Assembly (NCBI RefSeq): GCF_019312595.1
Contig: NZ_JAHWDQ010000001.1
Location: 1-64,000, forward strand
Direction: 5' to 3'
Length of the DNA: 64,000 nucleotides
Origin: Zhongshania aquimaris
GTDB lineage: Bacteria > Pseudomonadota > Gammaproteobacteria > Pseudomonadales > Spongiibacteraceae
The number at the start of each line of letters is the position of its first letter. The stretch's first letter is position 1. Under the pieces are notes generated by a model. The model saw only the letters and a list, made by a program, of their open reading frames with translations. It was not told where the DNA came from and did not search any database. This document shows, in pieces, positions 7,977 to 16,908 of the stretch. The position numbers were made by a program, and so were the translations under genes.

Positions 7977-8477
7977 TTATTCGAAATAACCTTCATCACT
8001 TTGAAACCGCATCGATATATCAGTATTTAGATCTTCTCCGCCCGGCTTACCGTCAGCACCCAGGGTGGTTAATTCAAAAGCTGGCGGCGCATCTGAACTT
8101 TCGTAAAGATAGGCATTTTTCCACGGATCATGGATGAGGGTTTCGCGGTTTATATACGGACCCTTCCAGAAGTGAGCTAGGGGCTTGATTTGCGGCCTTT
8201 CCAAAAGCGCCAATAGATTTTGCTCGGTGGTCGGATAGCGCTTGTTATCGAGTTTGTATTGGTGCAAGGCAACAGAGATTCGACGAATATCGCTCTCTAC
8301 TTGCTCAACCATTGCGGAACCAATGCGCTTTTTTACGATAACGCCAATACCCATAGCAATCGCGACAGAGATAAGTAAAACAAGCATCAACTCCCAGCGT
8401 TTAATACCCCGCTGTTTTTGTTTTAACTTAATTACTTCGCGCTTGGCGACGCGGGCTTGGTACGGTTTAATCAACAT
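7977..8477 (-). CDS. GspG-like type II secretion pseudopilin (lone gene)
   Basis: The 166-residue protein resembles the major pseudopilin GspG. A basic N-terminus leads into RGIKRWELMLVLLISVAIAMG, trimmed here as the prepilin-type segment. In it a glycine precedes the cleavage point and the glutamate at mature position 5 is kept, but FTLIE is replaced by IKRWE. The C-terminal domain has the GspG features YPTTEQNL, GPYI, DPW and TLGADGKPGGE, the last fitting the calcium-binding loop. No other gsp genes lie nearby, so it must work with a distant secretion system or have another role. The basic tract before the hydrophobic helix is longer than in most prepilins. Confidence 0.8.
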   Translation of the reverse strand: MLIKPYQARVAKREVIKLKQKQRGIKRWELMLVLLISVAIAMGIGVIVKKRIGSAMVEQVESDIRRISVALHQYKLDNKRYPTTEQNLLALLERPQIKPLAHFWKGPYINRETLIHDPWKNAYLYESSDAPPAFELTTLGADGKPGGEDLNTDISMRFQSDEGYFE

Positions 8478-8577
8478 TTATCGCTCTTAAATCTCTACCC
8501 ATTCCGCACGCTACTTACTATCGATGCTTTTGTCTCTTTTGAATCAAAGCGACAGTGAATCAGTCGCTCGTCAGCAA

Positions 8578-9612
8578 TTATCCCCAGTACCGATTTTGCG
8601 TCAATTTACCTAATAAATTGCTAACACCGCGGTTTAATGCCGTTTCCGCCGCAAAACCCAAGCGCTCTGGCAAGCTACGTTTTTGACGATATTTAACGGA
8701 ATACAGGTCTGTATCAAGACGTTTACTTAGCAAATAATCATCACTGGTACGTACTTCATCGATAAGCTTTTGATCCAATGCACGCGTTCCATACCAAACT
8801 TCACCCGTTGCGATTTGGTCGATATCGAGCTGCGGCCGGTTCTCGCTCACAAACTCTTTAAACAGTACGTGAGTGTCTTCCAGCTCTTCTTTGAACTTCT
8901 GCCGGCCTTCTTCGGTGTTTTCACCCACCATGGTCAAGGTTCGTTTGTGCGCACCCGCAGTGTGAAGCTCAATGTCGACATCATGCTTTTTTAACAGGCG
9001 ATTAAAATTAGGCAGTTGAGCTACCACGCCGATGGAGCCGATTACGGCAAAAGGCGCAGCGAGAATACGGCTGCCGATACACGCCATCATATAACCGCCA
9101 CTAGCGGCCACGCGATCGATCGAAATGGTGAGGGGAATTCCGTGACGTCTAATTCGCTGTAATTGCGATGAGGCAAGACCGTAACTATGCACCATGCCGC
9201 CGGGGCTTTCTAAGCGCAGCAGTACTTCGTCTTCAGGTTTGGCGACAGTTAGAACTGCGGATATTTCATGCCGCAGAAATTCTACATCGGAGGCGCTCAT
9301 ATCACCGTCAAAATCCAGTACGAAAAGGCGTTTACGGGTTTCGTCACTGCCCTTCTTGCGATCCTGCTTTTCTTGCTTTTTCTTTGCCTTACGATCTTTT
9401 TTAAACTCGGCTTCGTCTAGTATTTCAAACTTTAGCATGTCTTCCCAATCCTCAAACTTGTGGTTTAAGGTGGTAACTTCTATATGACCGTCACTGCTCT
9501 CACGCTTATTTCGCTGACTTGCGACTGCAATAGCACTAACGATAACAATAACGGCGATGACAACAGTGACCGATTTGGCCAAAAATAAGCCGTATTCCAG
9601 TAAGAATTCCAA
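8578..9612 (-). CDS. sohB: Inner-membrane serine protease SohB (S49 family)
   Basis: SohB is a membrane-anchored S49 peptidase related to signal peptide peptidase SppA, with its active site in the periplasm. The 344-residue protein has a membrane helix at about residues 10-30, a charged Lys/Arg/Asp-rich region at 60-95, and the protease domain. The likely nucleophile is S171 (AASGGY) and the likely general base is K223 (AGAHKR). The start is a TTG preceded by GGGAG at a suitable distance. The gene stands alone, separated from the upstream gene by a terminator-like hairpin. Confidence 0.93.
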   Translation of the reverse strand: MEFLLEYGLFLAKSVTVVIAVIVIVSAIAVASQRNKRESSDGHIEVTTLNHKFEDWEDMLKFEILDEAEFKKDRKAKKKQEKQDRKKGSDETRKRLFVLDFDGDMSASDVEFLRHEISAVLTVAKPEDEVLLRLESPGGMVHSYGLASSQLQRIRRHGIPLTISIDRVAASGGYMMACIGSRILAAPFAVIGSIGVVAQLPNFNRLLKKHDVDIELHTAGAHKRTLTMVGENTEEGRQKFKEELEDTHVLFKEFVSENRPQLDIDQIATGEVWYGTRALDQKLIDEVRTSDDYLLSKRLDTDLYSVKYRQKRSLPERLGFAAETALNRGVSNLLGKLTQNRYWG

Positions 9613-9630
9613 CTACGTACTCCCAAAGGT

Positions 9631-9657
9631 AAAAAAGTGCCACATAGTGGTATGTGG
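9631..9657 (-). terminator. Rho-independent terminator after the 218-residue membrane protein
   Basis: On the minus strand CCACATA-CCAC-TATGTGG (seven-base perfect stem) is followed by GCACTTTTTT. It lies between the stop of the gene at 9670 and the start of sohB, so it would end the fimL-hypothetical transcript. Confidence 0.6.
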
Positions 9658-9669
9658 ATGTGGTTTAAG

Positions 9670-10326
9670 TCAAGTTGGCCAATTGCCTAAGGCCTTGACT
9701 GCTATGGGGTTTCCCGCCCGAATAAACAAGCCATCGCGGCCTAAATAAACATTGAATTGAGCGCCATCGACCATAGGCGCGAAAACGGCGTTGCCGTAAT
9801 CTGCTTCAACCCACTTAATTAAATAGCTGTTGCTGTGCAACCAGGCCCAAATATCCACAGGTTCGGAAAGGCTGATAAGGTAGATAGTGCGCGCCATATT
9901 GCGCTCTTCTTCAATGCTTTGATAGCGACCGGAAACGCGCTCTAATCGATATAAATTATCAAAACCAAGCCGCGCGATTGGGAAGTTCCAGCGAATCACC
10001 CTGCTGTCTAATTGCCACTGATCCCCCATGATCAGAAATGTCTGTAAGGGGTCATCGTTAACAGTGTCAACGCTGACTATATATTGTTGCTTAGCTTTAC
10101 CCGCGACAAAGATCCTGGCGACAAGTTGTTCGTCTGCTAAATGGCGATAGCTGTAAACGTCTTTGGTAATGACTAGCGCTGCACCGGTAAAGCTTAACGA
10201 TAACAGTACTGCAACGAGACCAGTAAACACATGGCGGCGAAGCCTTATAAACGCCAAAAAACACAGCAATACGCCCACACTACAGATGATGAGCAAGGCT
10301 TGATCTAATCCGACAAACGTATCCAT
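9670..10326 (-). CDS. Conserved hypothetical membrane protein
   Basis: I do not recognise a named family in this 218-residue protein. Two hydrophobic helices lie at about residues 8-27 and 33-55, followed by a soluble part of about 160 residues rich in aromatic and acidic residues, probably on the periplasmic side. It starts with ATG four bases after the stop of the FimL-like gene, so the two are surely cotranscribed. Any role in pilus or surface control is guilt by association only. Confidence 0.7.
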   Translation of the reverse strand: MDTFVGLDQALLIICSVGVLLCFLAFIRLRRHVFTGLVAVLLSLSFTGAALVITKDVYSYRHLADEQLVARIFVAGKAKQQYIVSVDTVNDDPLQTFLIMGDQWQLDSRVIRWNFPIARLGFDNLYRLERVSGRYQSIEEERNMARTIYLISLSEPVDIWAWLHSNSYLIKWVEADYGNAVFAPMVDGAQFNVYLGRDGLFIRAGNPIAVKALGNWPT

Positions 10327-10330
10327 ATAT

Positions 10331-12034
10331 TTAATTAAAAGCCTGAAGCGTTGCGATACTGTCTTCTGCCACTAGTAAGATGCGCTCGTCGGCGATATGA
10401 CGGCGACCTAGTTCATTGAGATAGTATTCGATACTGATCATGGCGTCCGCCAGAGTTTCTAGCGCTTGCACATCTGAAGCTGGATTTACTGCCTCTCGGC
10501 CGACAAAACGACGCATAAACTCGGTTGCCCCTAGTGTCACAGCCGGGAGCTTGTTGGCATTTATCATTTGAAATGCGCCGCGCACAGAATCGAGCAACTG
10601 AGGTAGGTTGGCGATATGTGTACTGTCAAAACCGGAGTCTATATAGGCCGAAATAGCTCTTTTCACTAGGCCGATTGCCGCTTTCGACTCTTCAATGACA
10701 ATACTCCGGGCTTCACTAACTTGGTTGTCGGCGCTGATGGCATCACGGCGCTCAAGCGAAATTTCGCCCAGGTCTTCATAGTTTAATTTGCGGCGATCAA
10801 TTTGCGCCAAACTGCCATCTATAAATAGAAGGGTGTCTGCCAGATCTTCAAGTCGGCCGCGCTCCTTACTCAAATCACAACCCACTAATTGATGCAGGGC
10901 GTCAGCGTGACTGGTAAGCGTGCCCGCAAGGGCTGGTAAATTAAGCACAGCTAGAATATCTGCGCTTTGCTTTAGGACTGAAGTCAGCGGCAATAATTCT
11001 TCACTTTCACTGCGCTGGTGCTGAGCAAGTAACTCCAATACATCTTTGGCATGCCGCAATTCCGTCCGCAATTCATGAATCACCGACGACACAGTGTCGT
11101 AACTCAGGCCGAGCATGATGCCGCGCAAATTTTTGAGCTGGCCGTCATCAATCTCCGCTGCCTGAAGTTTCGCTGCTTTCATAACTTTGCCGACAAAACC
11201 GTCGCGGTAAGCGCTGACACAAAGTAGAAAAACGAGCTCGCGCTCAAGCACTTCATTAAGCACCAGTCGATTTTTCAAGCGCGCCCGCATTTGCCCTTCC
11301 AGGCTGGCTAGAACACGCTTTCGGTAGGGATTTATTTCCAGCCCTTGATTAACAAAGGCGTCTAAAACCGCATCGGCTAACAGCCAAAATCGCTGCTGCG
11401 GCCCCGGCTCTAAACTGCTGCGCAAACGCCTGACTGCCCTCGACATAATGACCAGCTGCATCGGACTATGTGCGTCTTTTAACAAGCCTAACAGGCCGCT
11501 TTGATAGAGATGACTGGCTCGCTTTAAGCCCGCAATAAACTCTGCTTCAGCGAGCGACTTGCCGCGCAAACCAAGATTAGAGTCGCGACTGAAAAGAAAT
11601 TCGTCGGCGGCGGCGAAGTAGCTATCTGGTAACAATAGCTGGTTGTGAGCGGCGCGTAATTCGTTGACGTGAGAAATCACCAGATCTGCAATCTCGGACT
11701 GCCTAGATTGCACAAATTCTAAATATCTAGGCAGGACAAAGAACGCCGTACTGAGGGCATTGAGTTGACCTTCTGGAACAGCAGCGGTGCTTTTTAAAAT
11801 GGCACTACACAGTGCCCGCATTTCGTCCGCGAGCAAGGCCCCGCCGGGAATCTGCAACAAGCGCAGAGTTCCCCCTACCTGGCGCAAGTTTGCTTCGCAT
11901 TGTTCTAACAGAGATAAATTGTGACGTTCAGACAGGAATGTTTCAAAAACATTAGTGGCCTGCTGCAATGTCTTACCTAACTCATCCGCAACCATGGCAT
12001 ATGAGCTGGTATTAATTTCTACTTTCAGTCCCAC
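10331..12034 (-). CDS. fimL: FimL-like Hpt-related regulator
   Basis: This 567-residue, mostly helical protein resembles FimL of Pseudomonas, a paralogue of the N-terminal Hpt-type part of the ChpA/PilL kinase. FimL affects type IV pilus assembly, twitching and cAMP-linked virulence control. Helical repeats begin with a segment of the kind seen in Hpt domains (LEQCEANLRQVGGTLRLL, residues about 42-59), but no phosphorylatable histidine motif of the XHXXKG type is evident, as in FimL. No kinase or receiver domain is present. Translation starts at a GTG with AAGGA seven bases upstream. The PilZ gene near the right end of the window fits a piliated organism. Confidence 0.75.
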   Translation of the reverse strand: MGLKVEINTSSYAMVADELGKTLQQATNVFETFLSERHNLSLLEQCEANLRQVGGTLRLLQIPGGALLADEMRALCSAILKSTAAVPEGQLNALSTAFFVLPRYLEFVQSRQSEIADLVISHVNELRAAHNQLLLPDSYFAAADEFLFSRDSNLGLRGKSLAEAEFIAGLKRASHLYQSGLLGLLKDAHSPMQLVIMSRAVRRLRSSLEPGPQQRFWLLADAVLDAFVNQGLEINPYRKRVLASLEGQMRARLKNRLVLNEVLERELVFLLCVSAYRDGFVGKVMKAAKLQAAEIDDGQLKNLRGIMLGLSYDTVSSVIHELRTELRHAKDVLELLAQHQRSESEELLPLTSVLKQSADILAVLNLPALAGTLTSHADALHQLVGCDLSKERGRLEDLADTLLFIDGSLAQIDRRKLNYEDLGEISLERRDAISADNQVSEARSIVIEESKAAIGLVKRAISAYIDSGFDSTHIANLPQLLDSVRGAFQMINANKLPAVTLGATEFMRRFVGREAVNPASDVQALETLADAMISIEYYLNELGRRHIADERILLVAEDSIATLQAFN

Positions 12035-12296
12035 ACAGCATCCTTATAACCCATTGGGCTTGCCATCAAATATCACTCTAATGTTGATAAACCGCTAAAT
12101 TTTGTTTCGTGTTTACTACCTTAGCAAAACAGGGGGTATCACAAACACATTACAAATTTTTTCAGAATCAGCCTTAACTAACGGTTATTTATAGACTATT
12201 TAGCACTAAAAAGGCATGAAGCACAGCATTATTATTCGATATAAACCGCAATTATGTGATTCTTACCCGATGTACTAACGAGTTTGATTCGCTATT

Positions 12297-13022
12297 TTAT
12301 TCTTGTGATATTCGCTGCCAGAGGCAATTCCCGCCGCTGGCCTTATCGACTTCGGCCAACTGCTGCTGATGCTGGGAAAGTTCTTCGCTAGTGGCGCGAA
12401 TGACTCTTAATTTTCGCGGTGAGCTGTCTAAGCGCCGGTGCTCACTGGCCGCCCCACCCTCATTCTGCTGGGAACCATCATCCCCAGCCAATGCTAGCGC
12501 GGTCTGGCCGCCAGTCATCATTAAATACACATCGGCAAGGATTTCTGCGTCTAGTAGTGCGCCGTGTAAATCCCGTTGCGAATTGTCAACATAGTAGCGT
12601 TGGCAAAGTGCATCGAGACTATTCCGCTGCCCAGGATGCTTTTGCCGCGCCATAATAAGGGTATCGACAACCCCACAAATGGACTTTACTTTGGGTATTT
12701 TACGCCCGAGCAAGGCAAACTCAGCGTCGATAAACCCCACATCGAAGGGGGCATTGTGAATGATCAGCTCAGCGCCCTTAATAAACTCAAAAAACTCATC
12801 GGCGATTTGGGCAAAACGGGGTTTGTCTTTTAGCATCTCATTCGTTATGCCGTGAACTTCAATAGCGCCCGCCTCAACCTCGCGATCTGGGTTGATATAT
12901 TGATGGTAATGTCGACCTGTCAATTTGCGATTGACCAGCTCTACGCAACCGATTTCGATAATACGGTGGCCGGACGCATGCTCTAGGCCAGTAGTTTCTG
13001 TGTCGAGTACTATTTGTCGCAT
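12297..13022 (-). CDS. dnaQ: DNA polymerase III epsilon subunit (3'-5' proofreading exonuclease)
   Basis: DnaQ proofreads newly made DNA within the Pol III core. The 241-residue protein shows the DEDDh exonuclease motifs: DTETTG (Exo I) at residues 7-12, HNAPFDVGF (Exo II) near 90, and HGALLDAE (Exo III) near 155. The C-terminal tail, which binds the alpha subunit, is of normal length. Its ATG overlaps the rnhA stop by one base (TAATG). The dnaQ-rnhA adjacency is common in gammaproteobacteria, though here they share a strand rather than being divergent as in E. coli. Confidence 0.95.
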   Translation of the reverse strand: MRQIVLDTETTGLEHASGHRIIEIGCVELVNRKLTGRHYHQYINPDREVEAGAIEVHGITNEMLKDKPRFAQIADEFFEFIKGAELIIHNAPFDVGFIDAEFALLGRKIPKVKSICGVVDTLIMARQKHPGQRNSLDALCQRYYVDNSQRDLHGALLDAEILADVYLMMTGGQTALALAGDDGSQQNEGGAASEHRRLDSSPRKLRVIRATSEELSQHQQQLAEVDKASGGNCLWQRISQE

Positions 13023-13474
13023 TAGGCTTTCTCTAATTCATCGATACCGCGATTGGCTAAAGTGTCCGCAATCTCATTTTCTCTGTGGCCGCTATGCCCC
13101 TTTACCCAGCGCCAGTCAATCTGATGCCCCTGCGTTGCAGCGTCAAGCTGCTGCCAAAGATCCGCATTTTTAACAGGCTGTTTTGCCGCCGTCTTCCAGC
13201 CGCGCTTCTTCCAATTGACCATCCACTCTGTAATACCTTGCCGCACATATTGGGAGTCAGTAGTCAATATAACCTCGCAGGGCCGCTTTAGTGCGCGCAA
13301 GGCTTCAATCGCCGCCATTAATTCCATGCGATTGTTTGTCGTCGCCGGTTCGCCCCCAAATAAACTGCGCTCCTTGCCTTGGCAGCGCATTAAGGCACCC
13401 CAGCCGCCTGGGCCGGGGTTTCCGCGACAAGCGCCGTCGGTAAAAATCTCAACTTTCTCTTGGGTTTTGCTCAT
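13022..13474 (-). CDS. rnhA: Ribonuclease HI
   Basis: RNase HI cuts the RNA strand of RNA-DNA hybrids. The 150-residue protein has the expected [16 protein letters not shown] start (first catalytic Asp), [10 protein letters not shown] (catalytic Glu), TDSQYV (second Asp) and a final Asp in the ENEIADTLA helix. The length is that of the E. coli enzyme. It overlaps the end of the upstream methyltransferase gene by 26 bases, which implies coupled expression. Confidence 0.96.
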   Translation of the reverse strand: MSKTQEKVEIFTDGACRGNPGPGGWGALMRCQGKERSLFGGEPATTNNRMELMAAIEALRALKRPCEVILTTDSQYVRQGITEWMVNWKKRGWKTAAKQPVKNADLWQQLDAATQGHQIDWRWVKGHSGHRENEIADTLANRGIDELEKA

Positions 13475-14246
13475 AGTCAGCTCGTGATTTTATGGTGCGT
13501 GTGGCGCCCGCCATTGCGGGGTGGCGAAGTATCTTCGCGCGGCGCGCCAAGTTTTGAGCCGAAGGGCTTAAGGGCGCGCGGTATTTTGTCGCGCTGAGGA
13601 TGAAAACACCACCCATAGGGACGTTTTTTGCCACTATTTTATGCGACATGAAGTAACTCGGGCTGCTTACCGGCAGGCGATGGAAACCGTAATCGACCAC
13701 ACTGACTTCAAACCCTAAAAGTGACAGCCAGTCTTGTAAGCGATGGATTGGCAATCGGTGGTTTTGCCACATGGGGCTGCGCTTCACTCGGCCAAGCAAT
13801 CCGCGCACAGCTAATAGTGAATACGGATTTATGCCGCAAATCACGACTTTGCCGTGGGGCACAATGACGCGCTCTACCTCACGCAGTACCTTATGTGGGT
13901 TGTCGACAAACTCTAAAAGGTGGTGCAAGACCACCACATCTTGTGACTCACTCGCGACCGGTAAATTTTCAAAATCGCAGATAACATCTAGGACTTGGCT
14001 CAAACCGTAATGCTGCATACCGCCGAGACAAAACTGCCGCTGGAACACATCGCTCGCAATTGGGCAGCGCTCGGGAATAACGCTAAGGTTTAGCAGGTTG
14101 TACTTCGCGGTCGATGAATCGCTTATGGCATCGGCGATTAAAGGCCGCTCCTCCGCCAAAACAGTTCGTCCAACCGGCCCTTGAAACCATCGCCTGAGAG
14201 CCGGTAACAGGACTTCTGGTGAATGCTGTGTGCGCCATTTTGCCAT
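13449..14246 (-). CDS. Class I SAM-dependent methyltransferase
   Basis: This 265-residue protein belongs to the Methyltransf_11-like group that often lies between rnhA and gloB (YafS position in enterobacteria). [20 protein letters not shown] (about residues 105-124) is the typical post-motif region, and [10 protein letters not shown] follows. The usual glycine-rich SAM motif I is poorly conserved, as in related proteins. The substrate is unknown. It is divergent from gloB across an 81-base gap that must hold both promoters. Confidence 0.75.
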   Translation of the reverse strand: MAKWRTQHSPEVLLPALRRWFQGPVGRTVLAEERPLIADAISDSSTAKYNLLNLSVIPERCPIASDVFQRQFCLGGMQHYGLSQVLDVICDFENLPVASESQDVVVLHHLLEFVDNPHKVLREVERVIVPHGKVVICGINPYSLLAVRGLLGRVKRSPMWQNHRLPIHRLQDWLSLLGFEVSVVDYGFHRLPVSSPSYFMSHKIVAKNVPMGGVFILSATKYRAPLSPSAQNLARRAKILRHPAMAGATRTIKSRADYEQNPRES

Positions 14247-14327
14247 AATTCTTCCTAACGATTTTCCTGTTTCGCCACTTGCGGCAAGATAAAGGAATGT
14301 TTATGCTTCGCTGTCCACATTAAAATA

Positions 14328-15107
14328 ATGATTATGCTGTCAATATCACCCATATCTGCTTTTAGCGACAACTATATTTGGTGCGTCGCACGCGACGGAG
14401 AGGCAATCATTGTCGATCCTGGCGATGCCACGCCGGTGCTTAATCATCTAGACAAAAATGGCTTAACCCTCTCGGCAATCATTATTACCCATCACCATTA
14501 CGACCACGTAAATGGTATCGAATTACTCTGTGAACGCTTCCCCAATATTCCGGTGTACGGTCCAGAAAATCAATGCGAAAGTATCAATCAGCGCCTCAAA
14601 CACGGCGATAAAATCACCCTGCTCGATCACACATTTAGCGTGTTTGCCGTTCCAGGTCATACTCTAGACCATATTGCATACTATATAGACAGCGCCACTT
14701 CTGCGCCTGCCCTATTCTGCGGTGACACCCTTTTTGCAGGTGGCTGCGGTCGACTTTTTGAGGGTACGCCGGAACAAATGTTGCGGTCTCTTGGACTAAT
14801 CCAAGCTTTACCTGCAAATACTGCGGTGTACTGCGCACATGAGTACACGTTAAACAATCTGCGTTTTGCGCTCGCGGTGGAACCTGACAACAGCGAATTA
14901 CGCGAGAGAATGGCGAATACCGCAGACCTACGAGAGAAAAATTTACCAACGGTCCCCTCTATACTGGCACTTGAATTGCTGACGAATCCCTTCATGCGAA
15001 CGGACAACTTAGCTGTGCAGCAGCAAGTTGCGGCACATGCAGAGCTTAAGTATTGGAATCAAAACGATATTTTTGCCGAATTACGGGCATGGAAGGATGA
15101 CTTTTGA
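14328..15107 (+). CDS. gloB: Hydroxyacylglutathione hydrolase (glyoxalase II)
   Basis: Glyoxalase II hydrolyses S-lactoylglutathione to lactate and glutathione, completing methylglyoxal detoxification. The metallo-beta-lactamase fold is clear: HHHYDHVNG near residues 56-64 binds the two metals, with further ligands in VPGHTLDH and FCGDTLFAGGCGR, and CAHEYT near the C-terminal domain. The 259-residue length is usual. Two starts are possible, ATG at 14328 and ATG at 14334; neither has a strong ribosome site. mltD follows after 25 bases. Confidence 0.94.
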   Translation: MIMLSISPISAFSDNYIWCVARDGEAIIVDPGDATPVLNHLDKNGLTLSAIIITHHHYDHVNGIELLCERFPNIPVYGPENQCESINQRLKHGDKITLLDHTFSVFAVPGHTLDHIAYYIDSATSAPALFCGDTLFAGGCGRLFEGTPEQMLRSLGLIQALPANTAVYCAHEYTLNNLRFALAVEPDNSELRERMANTADLREKNLPTVPSILALELLTNPFMRTDNLAVQQQVAAHAELKYWNQNDIFAELRAWKDDF

Positions 15108-15132
15108 ATGATGTTAGCGAAATTATTTTATA

Positions 15133-16854
15133 ATGACGACACTCAGTAGTTACCTAAATAAGGTCATTTTTAGTGCAGTGCTATTGTCACTGCTGGTCGC
15201 GTGTGCCCAAACACCCAGCCAGCGCAGCGTGCGAAATAAAACTGACCAACTGTATTGTGAGCGATCGGAAAACCGAAACTCCAGACTGTGCAAATATCAA
15301 GAAGTGGTTGAACGACGAAAAGACGGTGGTGATCCCGCGAGAGACACACTTGAAGGCCTAAAATATAAACCAAAGCCAAGCGTACAGACCGCGAAAGCAA
15401 AGCCAGCCCATGTCGCAGAGCGCTCCGCAGCACAAAAAATAACAGCGGCTCAAAAATCACCAAAGGCGGCAAGAAAAGTCAAACAGATTTGGCCTCGCTT
15501 AGCCTCAGATCTGCAGTTTGATGCCTTAACTGGCCATGCTAGCGTTGAGGAGCGGGAAGAATGGTATGCCGAACATTCCTATTACCTCGCTAACGTCAGC
15601 AAGCGCGCATCGCGCTATATATACTACATACTTGAAAGTTTAGAAGAGCGGGATATGCCAGCCGATTTGGCATTACTACCCTTTGTTGAAAGTGCCTATG
15701 ACCCTTTTGCGTACTCTCATGGTCGAGCGTCTGGTTTGTGGCAGTTTGTACCTAACACCGCTAAGCATTTAGGGATCGATCAGAATTGGTGGTACGACGG
15801 TCGCCGCGATGTCATTGTCGCCACTAACTCGGCTCTCGATTACCTTACCGAACTCAATAAGCGTTTTGACGGTGATTGGCTGCTGACTTTGGCGGCCTAC
15901 AACGCTGGCGCAGGCACGGTAAATAAGGCAATAACAAAAAACAAGAAGAAAGGATTGCCTACTGATTTTTGGTCGCTAAAACTACCCAAAGAAACCAGAA
16001 ATTACATTCCCAAAATGCTGGCGCTGGTGAAAATATTCAAAAATCCCGCCTCGTATAACCTAACCTTACCTTCAGTGCCTAATGAACCCCACTTTATGGC
16101 AGTGAATACAGGTAGCCAGCTCGACTTAGCGCAAGCCGCTAAACTGGCCGATATCAGTGTTGATGAACTCTATCGTTTAAACCCCGGTTTCAATCGATGG
16201 GTGACCGCACCTGAAGGGCCGCATCGCTTATTAATTCCCAGTGCGAAGGCGAAAACATTTTCATCGCGCTTATTGAAAATTCCAGCCCGCGATCGCCTGC
16301 GCTGGCAGCAGTACAAAATTCAGCGTGGCGATAACTTGGTTACGATTGCACGTCGCCATCACGTCGATGTGGCAACCCTGCGGGCCAGCAACCAGCTAGA
16401 TAGCGACATTCTCAAAATAGGTCACGTGCTACTAATTCCAGATGCCGGAAATGGAATATCGCCTCTTCACGGTGCGAATCGTGGTTTGGCTTCAACAGAA
16501 GCCTCGCGTATCGAGTACAAAGTGAATAGCGGCGACACCGTGAGTGGCATAGCCAAGAAATATGGCGTAAGCACCAAGCAAATATACGCTTGGAACAAAT
16601 TAAAGTCAGATTCAATTATCAAGACGGGTCAAAAGCTTGTGGTATGGGGTAAAACACCACAACAATCAGATCAAGGCATTATTCGCAAAGTGGGTTATAA
16701 AGTGCGCAACGGTGATTCTTTATCGCTGATTGCCAGCCGGTTTAATCTGCGCATTCGCGACATTATCGAGTGGAATTCGATTAAAGCTAGCCAGTACTTG
16801 CGCCCCGGCCAGTCATTAACTTTATATGTAGATATCACACACGCCGATCTTTAA
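15133..16854 (+). CDS. mltD: Membrane-bound lytic murein transglycosylase D with LysM repeats
   Basis: MltD cleaves the glycan strands of peptidoglycan with formation of 1,6-anhydromuramic ends. The 573-residue precursor has a lipoprotein signal ending in LLVAC (lipidated Cys at about residue 24), a linker, and an SLT domain with the catalytic glutamate E186 in FVESAYDP followed by GLWQFVP and AAYNAG. Three C-terminal LysM repeats lie at about 394-436, 462-504 and 522-565. A degenerate LysM-like unit at 320-369 is also usual for the family. It probably shares a transcript with gloB. Confidence 0.93.
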   Translation: MTTLSSYLNKVIFSAVLLSLLVACAQTPSQRSVRNKTDQLYCERSENRNSRLCKYQEVVERRKDGGDPARDTLEGLKYKPKPSVQTAKAKPAHVAERSAAQKITAAQKSPKAARKVKQIWPRLASDLQFDALTGHASVEEREEWYAEHSYYLANVSKRASRYIYYILESLEERDMPADLALLPFVESAYDPFAYSHGRASGLWQFVPNTAKHLGIDQNWWYDGRRDVIVATNSALDYLTELNKRFDGDWLLTLAAYNAGAGTVNKAITKNKKKGLPTDFWSLKLPKETRNYIPKMLALVKIFKNPASYNLTLPSVPNEPHFMAVNTGSQLDLAQAAKLADISVDELYRLNPGFNRWVTAPEGPHRLLIPSAKAKTFSSRLLKIPARDRLRWQQYKIQRGDNLVTIARRHHVDVATLRASNQLDSDILKIGHVLLIPDAGNGISPLHGANRGLASTEASRIEYKVNSGDTVSGIAKKYGVSTKQIYAWNKLKSDSIIKTGQKLVVWGKTPQQSDQGIIRKVGYKVRNGDSLSLIASRFNLRIRDIIEWNSIKASQYLRPGQSLTLYVDITHADL

Positions 16855-16908
16855 CGGCGTTTTGATATAGTATAGCCTCTTCGCTTTGCCCAGGTTGTTA
16901 TCGCGTTT

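Noticed and set aside
15170-15472. 100-codon minus-strand frame inside mltD
   Set aside because: Lies entirely inside a clear lytic transglycosylase gene and has no homology signal; a shadow frame.
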